DNA of 64,000 nt from Duganella sp. 1224 (GTDB lineage: Bacteria; Pseudomonadota; Gammaproteobacteria; Burkholderiales; Burkholderiaceae_D), in assembly GCF_013408245.1 (NCBI RefSeq), contig NZ_JACBYS010000003.1:186001-250000 (forward strand), read 5' to 3'. This document shows positions 52,772 to 63,619 of the stretch, in pieces (within the stretch, counting starts at the first letter, position 1; each line of letters starts with the position of its first letter). Below the pieces are notes generated by a model. The model searched no databases and was not told where the DNA came from. It saw only the letters and a program-made list of their open reading frames with translations. Both the position numbers and the translations under genes were made by a program.

Positions 52772-53977
52772 TCAGGCAGACAGTGCCACTTTCAAGGAAA
52801 GAGCGATCCCCCGCGCCGCCTGATCAATCTCCGCCAGCGACGGGAAGCTCGGCGCAATGCGGATATGACTATCCTTGGGGTCTACACCATACGGAAACGC
52901 CGCGCCGGCCGGCGTCAGCGTGATACCCGCCTCCCTGGCCAGTGCCACCGTGCGCTTGGCCGCGCCCTCCGGCGTCACCAGATCGATGAAATAGCCGCCC
53001 TGCGGCTGCGTCCACGACACCCCCGGCACGTCGCCCAGATGCTCCTGGAACTGCGCCAGCACCGCGTCGAACTTCGGCTTCAGTAGTTGACGATGGCGCT
53101 CCATCAACGCCTCCACGGTCGGCAGATCCTTCAGGCAGCGCACGTGGCGAAGCTGGTTGATCTTGTCCGGGCCGATGCTGCGGAAGCCCGCATGCCGGGT
53201 CCACCAGGCGATATTGGCCGGCGACGCCGCCAGCGCCGCCACGCCCGAGCCGGCCCAGGTGATCTTGGACGACGAAGCAAACACAAACGCCCGGTCCGGA
53301 TTGCCAGCCTCGGCGCAGGCGTCCAGGATATTGGCCACAGCCAGCTTGTGCTCGCCCAGATGGTGGAAGCGGTAGGCGTCGTCCCACAGCAGGCGGAAGT
53401 CCGGCGCCGCCGTCTTCATCGCCGCCAGGCGCCGCACCACCGCGTCCGAGAACACCACGCCGCCCGGATTGCTGTACTTCGGCACCACCCACATGCCCTT
53501 GATGCTGGCATCCTCGGCCACCAGCTTCTCGACCAGGTCCATGTCCGGGCCGTCGTCATGCATCGGCACGTTAATCATCTTGATGCCGCGCGCCTCGCAG
53601 ATGGCGAAGTGGCGGTCATAGCCTGGCACCGGGCACAGGAAGGTGACCGGCTCGCGCACCCACGGCGCATGACCCGGCACGCCATTCAGCAGGCTGTAGA
53701 CGATGACGTCATGCATCAGCGACAGGCTGGCGCTGCTGTCCACCACCACCTGCGCGGCCGGCACGTCCAGCAACTCGGCGAACAGCGCGCGCGCCTCCGG
53801 CAGGCCGACAGTGCCGCCATAGTTGCGGGCGTCGGTGCCGTCGGCCGCGTGCCAGGCCGGCAGCGCCTCGGCCAGCACGTTGGACAAGTCCAGTTGCTCC
53901 GGCGCCGGCTTGCCGCGCGACATGTCGAGTTTGAGGCCGAGTTGTTTAAACGCCTGGTATTGTTCTGCAACGCTCAT
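52772..53977 (-). CDS. Aspartate aminotransferase, subgroup Ic
   Basis: A 401-residue PLP aminotransferase. It matches the actinobacterial-type aspartate aminotransferase (as in Corynebacterium) in long stretches: LDMSRGKPAPEQLDL, ADGTDARNYGG, CPVPGYDRHFAICE, GPDMDLVEKLV, MWVVPKYSNPGG, then the PLP lysine in ASSSKITWAGSGVA and the Arg site HIRIAPSFP. It links oxaloacetate/glutamate with aspartate. The ATG at 53977 (MSVAEQYQAFK) is used; the TTG further up is weaker. The substrate assignment comes from subgroup similarity. Confidence 0.88.
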   Translation of the reverse strand: MSVAEQYQAFKQLGLKLDMSRGKPAPEQLDLSNVLAEALPAWHAADGTDARNYGGTVGLPEARALFAELLDVPAAQVVVDSSASLSLMHDVIVYSLLNGVPGHAPWVREPVTFLCPVPGYDRHFAICEARGIKMINVPMHDDGPDMDLVEKLVAEDASIKGMWVVPKYSNPGGVVFSDAVVRRLAAMKTAAPDFRLLWDDAYRFHHLGEHKLAVANILDACAEAGNPDRAFVFASSSKITWAGSGVAALAASPANIAWWTRHAGFRSIGPDKINQLRHVRCLKDLPTVEALMERHRQLLKPKFDAVLAQFQEHLGDVPGVSWTQPQGGYFIDLVTPEGAAKRTVALAREAGITLTPAGAAFPYGVDPKDSHIRIAPSFPSLAEIDQAARGIALSLKVALSA

Positions 53978-54079
53978 GAAGGATGTCTCTCTGTGGTGGG
54001 AAAATGGCGCCAAACACTATACCCCAGATTGCCTGAGCGAAGGCAGAGCTTCCAGCTATAAGCTTATGCGGCGGGCGTA

Positions 54080-55867
54080 TTACGATGCGACCGATTCGGG
54101 CGCGGCCTCGGCGGCCGGTGCGGCGGCGGGCGCCGGGGCGGCCGCATCGGCTGCAGGCTCGGCCGGTTTCTTCTTGCGGAAGCCCTGCCAGATTTGCAGC
54201 GGGCCGCGGCCGGATTTCTTCTTGCGCCACCACAGATAACCGGCGCCGAGCAGCGCCAGCAGACCAACGCCGCCGATGGTCAGCGGCAGCGTGTAATCGG
54301 TCGGCGTCTCCGCCGGCTTTTCCTTCTTGTACTTCAGTTTGGGCAGCACGCGAATCTGCTTGACCGGCCCCGACGCCGATGCGGCAGCGGATGCCGACGC
54401 GGCGGCCGACGCCGATGCCGATGCCGATGGTGCAGCCGACGCCGGTGCCGACGACGCCGATCCCATTGGTGCCGCCGTCGCCGTCGATGCCGCGGCCGAT
54501 CCCGCCGTTGCCGACGCTGCCGACGCTGCCGCCCCAGAAGCGGCCGAAGCGCCCGCCGCAACCCGTCCCGACGCAGCGGAAGCAACCGCCGACGACGGCG
54601 CGGACGCCGGCCCGCCGGACTCCGCCGGCGTCTTCGCCGCATTCATCTCCGCCGCCCCGTGCGCCGACAAGCTAGCCGCCACCGCGCCCTGCGTCCCCGC
54701 GCCGGCGGGAACCGGCACTGCCGCAGCCGTGGCCCTCTTGCCCGGCTGAGCCGCCGCACCGACCGCCGCCGCCGAGCCGCCCAGCGCGCCCTGCAAGACC
54801 TTCATCTTGCCCTCCAGTTCCAGCAGCTTGCTGGACAGCTCGGCATTATGCTGATCCAACGCCACGCACTCCTTGGCGCTGATGCCGGCTGGCGGGCAGG
54901 ACGCCGGCGCCAGCCGCTTGACGCCCTTCGGCAGCGGCAGCGGCGCCAGCGGCAGCAAGGCCTGCGCCACGCGCACCGGCACCTCGGCCGGCTCCTCGCG
55001 CGGCGCCGATTTCAGTACCTTGCCATCGGCGCCGACCCAAACGCCGGCAATCCGCTGCGCCTGTCCCGCCGCCTTGACCTCGCCCGGCGTGCCGGTCTCC
55101 GCCTCATGCACCGACGGCAGCGGCGCCGGCTTGCTGCGGTCGATCGCCGCTGACCCCTGCGCCGCCTGCCCGGCCGGCGCCTGCCCACCTATTCCCCGGC
55201 CGCCCGACGCCTGGGCCGCCTGCGCCTGCCCGCCGGACGCCTGTCCCGTCTGCGTTTGCCCGCCCGACGCGGCTCCCGCCTGCGCCTGCCCGCCGGACGC
55301 TTGCCCCGCCTGCATCTGCCCGCCGGACGCGCGCCCCGTCTGCGTCTGCCCGCCCGGCGCGCGCCCGGCCTCCGCCCGCGCCGCGCGGGCCTGCGCGGCA
55401 ATCTGCTCGGCCTGCGCCGGCGTCAGCGCGCTGGCCAACGGCACAGCGGGCGCGGCCGGCGGCGGTGCCGGATTCGGGTCCTTCTGCAGCCACACCGTGG
55501 CCAGCCGCACATCCTGCCGGCCCGGCACGCCCAGCTCCACATACAAATGCACGTAATCGGCTTCCACCGGCCGCGTGGTCGTCACATGCAGCACCGACCG
55601 CGCACCGCGCCGCTCCACCTGCAAGCGCACCGACGCCAGCGCCGGATTCATCGTCACATTGGCACCGCGATACACATTCTGGTCCGCCAGCCGCACCTGC
55701 AGCCCGGCCACCTCCTCCGGCGTCAACGCCACCAGATCGATATCCACCGCCAGCGGCTGCCCGATGTACGAGCGTGGCGCGATCTCGCCCAGCTCGGCCG
55801 CCGCAGCGCCCAGCGCGGCGCCGGCCAAGGCCAGCGCGCCTATCGAAATTGGCAAAAACTTAATCAT
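54080..55867 (-). CDS. FimV-like envelope protein with low-complexity core
   Basis: A 595-residue protein. Signal peptide (MIKFLPISIGALALAGAALG) and a FimV-type N-terminal domain (LGEIAPRSYIGQPLAVDIDL; RPVEADYVHLYVEL) up to about residue 125. Then come an Ala-rich helix, a decapeptide-repeat region (about 165-235, QASGGQAQAG type), a proline-rich part, and a long Ala/Ser stretch (about 410-505). A membrane helix follows (LPLTIGGVGLLALLGAGYLW, about 527-546) with a Lys-rich cytoplasmic tail. FimV proteins help type IV pilus assembly and polar organisation; no LysM is evident here, and no pilus genes are nearby. Confidence 0.8.
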   Translation of the reverse strand: MIKFLPISIGALALAGAALGAAAAELGEIAPRSYIGQPLAVDIDLVALTPEEVAGLQVRLADQNVYRGANVTMNPALASVRLQVERRGARSVLHVTTTRPVEADYVHLYVELGVPGRQDVRLATVWLQKDPNPAPPPAAPAVPLASALTPAQAEQIAAQARAARAEAGRAPGGQTQTGRASGGQMQAGQASGGQAQAGAASGGQTQTGQASGGQAQAAQASGGRGIGGQAPAGQAAQGSAAIDRSKPAPLPSVHEAETGTPGEVKAAGQAQRIAGVWVGADGKVLKSAPREEPAEVPVRVAQALLPLAPLPLPKGVKRLAPASCPPAGISAKECVALDQHNAELSSKLLELEGKMKVLQGALGGSAAAVGAAAQPGKRATAAAVPVPAGAGTQGAVAASLSAHGAAEMNAAKTPAESGGPASAPSSAVASAASGRVAAGASAASGAAASAASATAGSAAASTATAAPMGSASSAPASAAPSASASASAAASASAAASASGPVKQIRVLPKLKYKKEKPAETPTDYTLPLTIGGVGLLALLGAGYLWWRKKKSGRGPLQIWQGFRKKKPAEPAADAAAPAPAAAPAAEAAPESVAS

Positions 55868-56000
55868 CCACGGACCACCGAGCAGAATTCCAAAAAGTGT
55901 AACAGCTATAACGGCGCCAAATCCCGTTTTTGTAGCCCCCGGTTAATTTTTCCAAACTGCGCTACACTCGACAACTTCAATTCCCTACCAAGGATTCAAT

Positions 56001-57398
56001 ATGAGCACCCGTAGTGAACGTGACAGTTTCGGCCCCATCGACGTCCCCGACGCCCAGCTGTGGGGCGCCCAGACCCAGCGCTCGCTGGAACACTTCCGCA
56101 TCTCCACCGAAAAAATGCCGCTGGAACTGATCCACGCGCTGGCCAGCGTCAAGCGCGCCGCCGCCCGCGTCAACCTCGACCTCGGCCTGCTCGACGGCCC
56201 CAAGGCCATCGCCATCACCCAGGCCGCCGACGAGGTGCTGGCCAACCAGCACCCGACCGAATTCCCGCTGGCCGTGTGGCAGACCGGCTCCGGCACCCAG
56301 TCCAACATGAACATGAACGAGGTGCTGGCCAACCGCGGCTCCGAGCTGATGGGCGGCGTGCGCGGCGAACAGCGCCTGCTGCACCCGAACGACGACGTCA
56401 ACAAGGGCCAGTCGTCCAACGACATCTTCCCCACCGCCATCCACGTCGCCGCCGCCCAGGCGCTGGCGCACAACGTGCTGCCGGCGCTGCAACAGCTGCG
56501 CGCCAGCCTGCAGGCCAAGTCCGCCGCCTTCGCCGACATCGTCAAGATCGGCCGCACCCACCTGCAGGACGCCACGCCGCTGACGCTGGGCCAGGAATTC
56601 TCAGGCTACGTCGCCCAGCTCGACTTCGCCGAGCGCGCCATCGACGCCGCCCTGCCCGGCGTGCTGCAGCTGGCCGCCGGCGGCACCGCCGTCGGCACCG
56701 GCCTCAACGCCCATCCGGAATACGCCACCCGCATCGCCGCCGAACTGGCGCACGCGCTGAAGCTGCCGTTCCAGAGCGCCGACAACAAGTTCGCCGCGCT
56801 GGCCGGCCACGACGCCCTGCTGTTCGCCCACGGCGCGCTGAAAACGCTGGCCGCCGCGCTGATGAAAATCGCCAACGATGTGCGCTGGATGGCCTCCGGC
56901 CCGCGCTCCGGCCTGGGCGAGATCACCATCCCCGAAAACGAGCCGGGCAGCTCGATCATGCCGGGCAAGGTCAATCCGACCCAGTGCGAGGCGCTGACCA
57001 TGCTGGCCTGCCAGGTGTTCGGCAACGACGTCGCCATCACCATGGGCGGCGCCTCCGGCAACTTTGAGCTCAACGTCTACAAGCCGCTGCTGGCCCACAA
57101 CTTCCTGCAAAGCGCGCGCCTGCTGGCCGACGGCATGCGCAGCTTCGACGAGCACTGCGTGCACGGCATCGAGCCCAACCGCGAACGCATCGCCGAGCTG
57201 ATGGAGCGCTCGCTGATGCTGGTCACCGCGCTGGCGCCGCACATCGGCTACGACAAGGCCGCCAGCATCGCCAAGAAGGCGCAGCACGAGGGCACGACGC
57301 TGAAGGAAGCCGCGCTGGCGCTGGGCTACGTCAGCGCCGAGCAGTTCGAGCAGTGGATCGTGCCGCTGGCCATGACGCGGCCGGGCGCCAAGGGCTGA
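56001..57398 (+). CDS. fumC: Fumarate hydratase class II
   Basis: A 465-residue, iron-free fumarase of the TCA cycle. [52 protein letters not shown] and the catalytic-loop signature [16 protein letters not shown] are all intact. Length is normal. It stands alone with a 133-base upstream gap. Confidence 0.97.
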   Translation: MSTRSERDSFGPIDVPDAQLWGAQTQRSLEHFRISTEKMPLELIHALASVKRAAARVNLDLGLLDGPKAIAITQAADEVLANQHPTEFPLAVWQTGSGTQSNMNMNEVLANRGSELMGGVRGEQRLLHPNDDVNKGQSSNDIFPTAIHVAAAQALAHNVLPALQQLRASLQAKSAAFADIVKIGRTHLQDATPLTLGQEFSGYVAQLDFAERAIDAALPGVLQLAAGGTAVGTGLNAHPEYATRIAAELAHALKLPFQSADNKFAALAGHDALLFAHGALKTLAAALMKIANDVRWMASGPRSGLGEITIPENEPGSSIMPGKVNPTQCEALTMLACQVFGNDVAITMGGASGNFELNVYKPLLAHNFLQSARLLADGMRSFDEHCVHGIEPNRERIAELMERSLMLVTALAPHIGYDKAASIAKKAQHEGTTLKEAALALGYVSAEQFEQWIVPLAMTRPGAKG

Positions 57399-57410
57399 GG
57401 GCTGAGGCGC

Positions 57411-58316
57411 CTAAAAGCCGTAGGAATAGCGCACGCCCATCAGCAGGTCGGGGGCGGCGTTGGCGTCGTGGCCGGGATTGACGCGGTACATCAGCGCGCC
57501 GGTCAGCCGGCCGCGCGCGCCATCACGGCCCAGCAAGCGGGTATAGCTGAATTCCAGGTCGCGCTCGGTCGCGGTCGGCCGCAGGTTCAGGGTCGGCCCG
57601 CTGCCCGCCGTGGCAGCCGCGATGCCGGGCGCGGCGTCGACCGCTACCGGGCCGCTGGCCTCCAGCGCGCCGGTGCGCACCCGCGCTGGCACCGACATGG
57701 TCAGCGCCAGCCGGTCGTTGCCGGTCAGCCATTGGCGCCGCACATAGCCGACGCTGTAGGCCACCGTGCGCACCGACGACACCTGCGCCAGCAGGCTGTC
57801 CGGGCTGCCGATGCCCTCGGTCTTGCCATACGAGGCCATGGCCACCAGCGCGCTGCGCGCCGACAGCGCATAGCCCAGCGACAGCGCGGTGAAGGTGGTG
57901 GTCGGGCGCGTGTGCAGCATCATCGCCATGCTCTGCTGCATGCCCGGCGCACCGCCGGCCTCGCGCAGCACGCCGACCGTCAGCACGCCGGTGCCGCGCC
58001 CCATCTTGCGTTCGAACTCGGCGCTGCTGAGGAAGCGCCTGGCGCGCTCGTTGAGCACCGGGCCGAGCGGATCGAGCAGCGTCGGGTTGTCCGGCAGCGC
58101 ACCGAAATGCAGTTGCGGCACGCCGGACAGCGCGCGGTAGGTGCGGCCGGCGGCCGGCTGCAGTTGCTCGGCCAGCGCCGCCTGGCGGTCGCTGGCGTCA
58201 AACAGCCAGGCCGCGTTGGGGCGCGGCTCCAGCCACGGAAAAGCGGGCGGCTCGGCCGCACGGGCGCCGGCGCCCAGCGCCGACGCTATTACCAAGGCAA
58301 AAGAGAACTTATTCAT
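57411..58316 (-). CDS. Putative exported outer-membrane beta-barrel protein
   Basis: A 301-residue protein of unknown function. A signal sequence (MNKFSFALVIASALGAGARA) and alternating hydrophobic strands are followed by the C-terminal end GVRYSYGF, with the terminal Phe typical for outer-membrane barrels. A Met-rich loop (GMQQSMAMML) lies mid-chain. Not matched to a named family. ATG 58316 starts the signal peptide; the longer frame to 58328 is less likely. Convergent with fumC. Confidence 0.75.
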   Translation of the reverse strand: MNKFSFALVIASALGAGARAAEPPAFPWLEPRPNAAWLFDASDRQAALAEQLQPAAGRTYRALSGVPQLHFGALPDNPTLLDPLGPVLNERARRFLSSAEFERKMGRGTGVLTVGVLREAGGAPGMQQSMAMMLHTRPTTTFTALSLGYALSARSALVAMASYGKTEGIGSPDSLLAQVSSVRTVAYSVGYVRRQWLTGNDRLALTMSVPARVRTGALEASGPVAVDAAPGIAAATAGSGPTLNLRPTATERDLEFSYTRLLGRDGARGRLTGALMYRVNPGHDANAAPDLLMGVRYSYGF

Positions 58317-58509
58317 GATGCAACTCACTCGACGGTCGTTGCGCCCTGCCTCAAAAAACAGCAGTTAACTCAGAATAGCAACTTCTTTTCTGCGTAGCAA
58401 TCGGATGAGCGCCACGCCGATAGAGTAAACTGCGCGCCTGTCGGAATGCCGCTACACTAGACTTCGGAGGGGGCGGCCCCGCCTTCCCATCATGGCACCA
58501 GAGGATAAA

Positions 58510-58728
58510 ATGCAGAAAGTAAGTTTTGAATTAAACAGCGAGTTTGTTGAGCTGAATCAGCTGTTAAAGCTGGTCGGCCTGTGCGACAGCGGCGGCGCCG
58601 GCAAGCAGATCGTCGCCAGCGGCGACGTCAGCGTTGACGGCAAGCAGGAGTTGCGCAAGACCGCCAAGATCCGCGCCGGCCAGCAGGTGCGTGTCGGCGA
58701 CGTCCACATCAGCGTGGTCGCCGCGTAA
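58510..58728 (+). CDS. RNA-binding S4-domain protein (YbcJ-like)
   Basis: A 72-residue protein that is essentially one S4 RNA-binding fold: FVELNQLLKLVGLCDSGGAG, KQIVASGDVSVDGKQELRKT, and the final strand RVGDVHISVV. The YbcJ family binds RNA, probably rRNA; targets are unknown. ATG 58510 is preceded by AGAGGAT, better placed than ATG 58492. Confidence 0.92.
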   Translation: MQKVSFELNSEFVELNQLLKLVGLCDSGGAGKQIVASGDVSVDGKQELRKTAKIRAGQQVRVGDVHISVVAA

Positions 58729-58866
58729 TATTTATTGCCTTTAGGGAATTTCAGTGTAAGCTGCAAGCTGCGCCGGTCGCCGCTTGATCCGCCGCAAACC
58801 AGCCGCCGCCCGCCTCGCTATAGTAGGTTGGCCAGTTGTTCAACCAGTACGCGCAAGGGGGGAGTC

Positions 58867-59160
58867 ATGGACGGTCCGGAGCCAAACGGCCCCACCCAGG
58901 CCAGCCTGCTAGGCGACTTGCGGCAAGTCATCGAAAACGCCGAGGAACTGCTGAAGAACACCGGCCAGTACCACGGCACCGCCTACCAGCTGGCGCGCAA
59001 CAAGCTGGCCGAGGCGCTGCAAACCGCCACCGCCGAGCTGGCCCGCTTCGAGGACATGCAGATCGACCGCATGATCGAGCTGACCGCCATCGCCGCCCGC
59101 CTGCACCGCGACCTCACCGGCGAAGCCAAGCTGCTACGCGCCTTCCGGCGCGACGAGTGA
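58867..59160 (+). CDS. DUF883-like helical protein without membrane anchor
   Basis: A 97-residue helical protein: [20 protein letters not shown] and [20 protein letters not shown] resemble ElaB/YqjD (DUF883), ribosome-associated membrane proteins. The usual C-terminal membrane helix is missing; instead the tail is charged (LLRAFRRDE). The ribosome site is a strong GGGGGGAG before ATG 58867. The last 27 bases overlap the convergent MNIO gene. Role uncertain. Confidence 0.7.
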   Translation: MDGPEPNGPTQASLLGDLRQVIENAEELLKNTGQYHGTAYQLARNKLAEALQTATAELARFEDMQIDRMIELTAIAARLHRDLTGEAKLLRAFRRDE

Positions 59161-60882
59161 CGCCACCAGCACCGCCTGCGCCAGCCACTGTTGCAGCGCG
59201 GCGGCCACATCGAACTGCTGATCCAGCGCGAATGCAGCGTCCAGCGCGGCGCCGAACGTGCCGCCTTGCGCCAGCACGCTTAACGCGGCGTGGCTGGCTG
59301 CGTCCAGCGGCAGCAGCAGCGGCCGCCAGTGCGGCCGCGCCACCAGCGCGTGGCTGGACGCCTGCAACTGCGACGGAAATGCCACGCCGCTGTCGGCCTC
59401 ATGCGCCTGCCACAGCGGTACGACCGCCCACTCGGAGGCCAGCAGCCGCACCGCCGGATGCAGGCGGAAGCGGGTCAGCTCAAGCTGCTCCGGGGCGATG
59501 GCCGCCAGTTGCGCGGCGCTGAGGGGCTCCGCCGCCGGCGCGTAATGGGCGCGGTGCAAGGCCCACTCCAGCGCGGCCAGGTCCGGCAGATACGGGAATT
59601 GCGCCACGTGCGGAAAGTCGCGCAGGAAAGCGCCGAAGCGCGCGCCGAAGTGATTCAGGTCGGGATTGTCGGGCGGCTGCGCCCGGCCATAGGCGCGCGC
59701 CAGGCCGCCAAAAAAGTCCTCGCCCACCAGCGCCAGCACCACCGGATAGGCGGCCGCCAGCGTTTTCTGCCAGGTGGCGCTCTGGTTGCCGCGATACAGC
59801 GCGAGGCGGTGCGCGCGCTGGCCGGGCTTGCATTGCGCCAGCACCTGCGCGGCCAGGGCGTCATCCAGCAGCGCGCCGGCAAACAACTGCTGCGCCGACG
59901 CCAGCGCGCCCTCGCCCGCCATCGGCCCGCTCGTGGCATTTGTGGCATTCGTTTCGTTCGTGGCGTTCGGGGCGGGCGCGACGGGGACGGCAAGCGCGGC
60001 AGGGGCCGATGGCGTGGCCGCGACAGGCGCAGCGCCGCGCGCGGTGGCCGCCGCGTGCAGCGCGGCCGCCTTGTCCGCCTCGGCCAGCAGCACCTGCAGC
60101 GGCGGCAGGTCGGTATCCCACTCAATCAGGGTCGGCACCACGCCGAAGCGGCGCAAGGCCGCCTCGTACAGCCGCCAAACCGGCTCGGCCACCCGGGCGC
60201 CATGATGATCAATCACCGCCTCCGGCGTCACCAGATGCCCGGCCAGATGCATCTCGCCCACTATGCCCGGCGGAATCGCCGCCATGGCCGCCAGCGCATC
60301 CTCGCCGTGGTTGCACTGGTTCACATACAAATTATTGATGTCCAACAGCAGCCCGCAACCGGTGCGCGCCGCCAGCGCCGCCAGGAACTGCGCCTCGCTC
60401 ATCGCGTCCGCCTGGAAGCGCACATAGGTCGACACATTCTCCAGCAGCACCTGCCGCCCCAGTGCCTCCTGCAACTGATCGACGCGCGCACACATCAGCG
60501 CCAGCGCCGCCTCGTCCAGCACCAGCGGCAGCAAATCGTTGAGCTGCCGGTCCGCCACCGCGCCCCAGCACAAATGCTCGGACACCAGCGCCGGCTCGAC
60601 CCGCCGCACCAGCGCCCGCACGCGCGCCAGATGCGCTGCTGAAAAGCCGCGCGCCGAGCCCAGTCCCAGCCCCACGCCATGCAGACTGAGCGGATAATCG
60701 CGGCGCAGCCGCTCCAGCACATGCCAGTCCCAGCCGCCCTGATCCAGATAATTCTCGGTATGCACCTCCAGCCAGCCGGCGCGCGGCCGCTGGTCGAGGA
60801 ACTGACGATAATGCGGCGCCCGCAGCCCGACGCCGACGCCCAGCGCGGGCGCCGCGCGCGCCTGCTGCGCCGGCGCCGTCAT
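59134..60882 (-). CDS. MNIO (DUF692) bufferin maturase fused to DUF2063 (BufC-like) domain
   Basis: A 582-residue fusion. Residues about 12-270 are an MNIO (multinuclear non-haem iron oxidase, formerly DUF692) TIM barrel with [11 protein letters not shown] (His68), VSEHLCWG (Glu102-His103), [22 protein letters not shown] (Asp181), CNHGEDAL (His192), GEMHLAGH (Glu210, His212, His216), VIDHHG and LIEWDTDLP (Glu254), the iron-ligand set of the family. A linker rich in Ala/Pro and Asn/Thr (about 275-325) leads to a DUF2063 domain ([20 protein letters not shown]). MNIO enzymes convert cysteines of bufferins into thiooxazoles; DUF2063 partners (BufC) assist. Here both are one chain. Its start is three bases after the precursor stop. 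Confidence 0.92.
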   Translation of the reverse strand: MTAPAQQARAAPALGVGVGLRAPHYRQFLDQRPRAGWLEVHTENYLDQGGWDWHVLERLRRDYPLSLHGVGLGLGSARGFSAAHLARVRALVRRVEPALVSEHLCWGAVADRQLNDLLPLVLDEAALALMCARVDQLQEALGRQVLLENVSTYVRFQADAMSEAQFLAALAARTGCGLLLDINNLYVNQCNHGEDALAAMAAIPPGIVGEMHLAGHLVTPEAVIDHHGARVAEPVWRLYEAALRRFGVVPTLIEWDTDLPPLQVLLAEADKAAALHAAATARGAAPVAATPSAPAALAVPVAPAPNATNETNATNATSGPMAGEGALASAQQLFAGALLDDALAAQVLAQCKPGQRAHRLALYRGNQSATWQKTLAAAYPVVLALVGEDFFGGLARAYGRAQPPDNPDLNHFGARFGAFLRDFPHVAQFPYLPDLAALEWALHRAHYAPAAEPLSAAQLAAIAPEQLELTRFRLHPAVRLLASEWAVVPLWQAHEADSGVAFPSQLQASSHALVARPHWRPLLLPLDAASHAALSVLAQGGTFGAALDAAFALDQQFDVAAALQQWLAQAVLVASLVAPEGA

Positions 60883-60885
60883 CGC

Positions 60886-61137
<252 letters not shown>

Positions 61138-61303
61138 TCATCTCCTGAAAGAAAAGTGTGAGCACCCGCAGCGTACCAGCAATAGCGCCGCTATGCATCA
61201 GTTCTGTCGTCAGGGAAAAAAGCGGCGTGCGTGCGCACGCGCCGCGCCGCCGATCGGGCACGGAAGGGGCCGGGCGGCGCGGGACGCGGCCGCCGCCAAG
61301 CGC

Positions 61304-61495
61304 TCAGGCGGTGGTGTTGATATTGTTGCCGAGATGCGGTGGCAGATTCGGCACGGGCGGAATCGCCTCGATCAAGGCGTTGGCGCTGGAAGCCTGAATA
61401 TCCTGGGCCTTTTTCAACACAGCAATACCGACCGCCTGCTTGGTGCCAGTGTCGGCCATCGTGGTGGAAAGCTGGGCAATACCGGTAACGTCCAT
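61304..61495 (-). CDS. YjfB family putative motility protein
   Basis: A 63-residue small protein: [58 protein letters not shown]. This matches the YjfB family, found in flagellated bacteria with unknown function. Preceded by AGGTACAC on the minus strand. It sits between the bufferin precursor and mobB with no other motility genes. Confidence 0.8.
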   Translation of the reverse strand: MDVTGIAQLSTTMADTGTKQAVGIAVLKKAQDIQASSANALIEAIPPVPNLPPHLGNNINTTA

Positions 61496-61549
61496 GTGTA
61501 CCTCCGTTAAGGGCTATCCCTCAGGTTAACGGACATTAGCGCCGCAACT

Positions 61550-62098
<549 letters not shown>

Positions 62099-62166
62099 CT
62101 ACCTCACCATCATGTTGATGGCCGTTATTATACGCAGCAACGATAGGCGGGCGCAGCGGACGCCGC

Positions 62167-62346
62167 TTAATGCTGGACTTTGAAGCTGCCCGGATCGCGG
62201 GCGCAGGACAGCACGATCAGCCCGGCCCAGATCAGCAGCAGCGTGATGCTGCTGGGCTCGACCGTCGAGGCGGCATCGGCGGCGTGGGCGCGCGGCACGT
62301 ACGCGGCGGCGGCGATCAGGAACGGCAGGCACTTCAACTGTTTCAT
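62167..62346 (-). CDS. Small exported protein with PEP-CTERM-like end
   Basis: A 59-residue peptide: a signal-like start (MKQLKCLPFLIAAAAYVPRA) and a short polar linker, then TVEPSSITLLLIWAGLIVLS and CARDPGSFKVQH. The order EPSS, hydrophobic helix, then Arg resembles a PEP-CTERM sorting tail, though the usual VPEP motif is altered and extra residues follow. ATG 62346 has AAGGGAAAT upstream. A gene this small could be chance; the composition and ribosome site support it modestly. Confidence 0.55.
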   Translation of the reverse strand: MKQLKCLPFLIAAAAYVPRAHAADAASTVEPSSITLLLIWAGLIVLSCARDPGSFKVQH

Positions 62347-62413
62347 GATATTTCCCTTGCTGAGTTCACAATAATAAGAAAATATCATTTTTTTGTGACA
62401 GGCGAGTGACGAT

Positions 62414-63109
62414 TCAATACGGAACGCGGTAGCGGTAGCCCTTGAAATTGAACACCGCCTCCTTCGGCTGCAGTTTTTCCAGTACCAGGCCGGGCGCCAC
62501 CTCCTCGCCCTCGTGGCGCAATACTTTGTCGACCAGCAACAGCCGGTCGGCCGGGTTCTTGGAATAGATATAGCCGCCCACCGTCACCGGCGGCAGCGAG
62601 CGCTGGATCGGCTCCGGCAGGTCGCGCAAGTTGACCACCGGCTCGTCCGACGCCGTCGGCGCCGGCCGGGCGGCTGCGGCTGCGGCCGCCGTGGCTGGCG
62701 CGACCGGCTGCGCCGCTGACGGTTCCGGCGCGGCGGCGCGCGCCAGATTGGCCACCGACTGTGGCAAGTCCGCCACCGGCGCCGGTAGCGGCGTCGGCGT
62801 TGGCATGGGCGTGGTCGCGGGCGCGAATGCTGGCACCGTCGCGCTGGCCTGCGCAGCGGCGGGCGCTACCGTCTGGGCCGGCGCAGCCGCCAGCCGCGCG
62901 GTGCTTGGCGGCGCCGACGGCCGCCACACCAGCACCAGCAACACGCCGATCACCACCGCCATCCCCAGCAGCGCCCATAACATCGGCTTGCTGAAGCGCG
63001 CCGGCGCCGCGCCGTCCGCCGACTGCAAGGTCGGCGCGTGCAAGGTCGGCGAGCTGCCCAGCTGGCGTTCCGCTTGCGCCTTCTTCAGCGCTTCCAAAAT
63101 ATAAGACAT
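62414..63109 (-). CDS. gspB: General secretion pathway protein B (GspB)
   Basis: A 231-residue inner-membrane protein. MSYILEALKKAQAERQLGSS is the GspB/ExeB hallmark; a membrane helix follows (about residues 43-62, MLWALLGMAVVIGVLLVLVW), then a Pro/Ala-rich periplasmic linker (about 68-155), and a C-terminal GspB domain (LPEPIQRSLPPVTVGGYIYS; FNFKGYRYRVPY). It helps place the type II secretion secretin. The partner gspA/exeA and other secretion genes are not adjacent. Confidence 0.93.
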   Translation of the reverse strand: MSYILEALKKAQAERQLGSSPTLHAPTLQSADGAAPARFSKPMLWALLGMAVVIGVLLVLVWRPSAPPSTARLAAAPAQTVAPAAAQASATVPAFAPATTPMPTPTPLPAPVADLPQSVANLARAAAPEPSAAQPVAPATAAAAAAARPAPTASDEPVVNLRDLPEPIQRSLPPVTVGGYIYSKNPADRLLLVDKVLRHEGEEVAPGLVLEKLQPKEAVFNFKGYRYRVPY

Positions 63110-63193
63110 AGCCGTAATCGAGATGGAGACCGCACTATCTTAACGTAAGCCCGGAGCTTGACAAAGCCGCAGCCCCGGACAATACTTAACCAC

Positions 63194-63619
63194 ATGGTAA
63201 AGCATACTGACGAACAACTCGATCTGGTCTTTTCCGCGCTGGCCGACGCCACCCGCCGCCGCGTGCTGACGCAACTGGAGCAAGGCAGCCTGACCGTCAG
63301 CGATCTGGCGCGGCAGCACGCGATGTCGTTGCCGGGCTTCATGAAGCATCTGGCAGTGCTGGAGGCCGCCGGCCTGATCGCCCGCTCCAAGGAGGGCCGC
63401 ATTGTCCGCTGTACGCTGGAACCGGCGCCGATGCGCGACGCCGCCCAGTGGATCGCCCATTACGAACGCTATTGGACCGCCCAGCTAGATGCGCTCGGGC
63501 GCTATCTGTACCACCAGGAGGAAACATGCCAGCCCACACCGGAGAAGTCCGCATCGTCCGGCACTACCCCGTCAGCGCCGACAAACTCTGGCGCGCCTGG
63601 ACCGACCCGCAAGCGCTGA
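63194..63619 (+). CDS. ArsR family transcriptional regulator
   Basis: A 141-residue winged-helix regulator: DLVFSALADATRRRVLTQLE, SLTVSDLARQHAMSLPGFMK, and LEAAGLIARSKEGRIVRCTL. No metal-binding CxC is seen, as usual for the SRPBCC-linked group. The last 31 codons (after YLYHQEETCQP) overlap the next gene in another frame and are Ser/Pro/Thr-rich. It probably controls the operon with the SRPBCC and GFA genes. Confidence 0.9.
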   Translation: MVKHTDEQLDLVFSALADATRRRVLTQLEQGSLTVSDLARQHAMSLPGFMKHLAVLEAAGLIARSKEGRIVRCTLEPAPMRDAAQWIAHYERYWTAQLDALGRYLYHQEETCQPTPEKSASSGTTPSAPTNSGAPGPTRKR

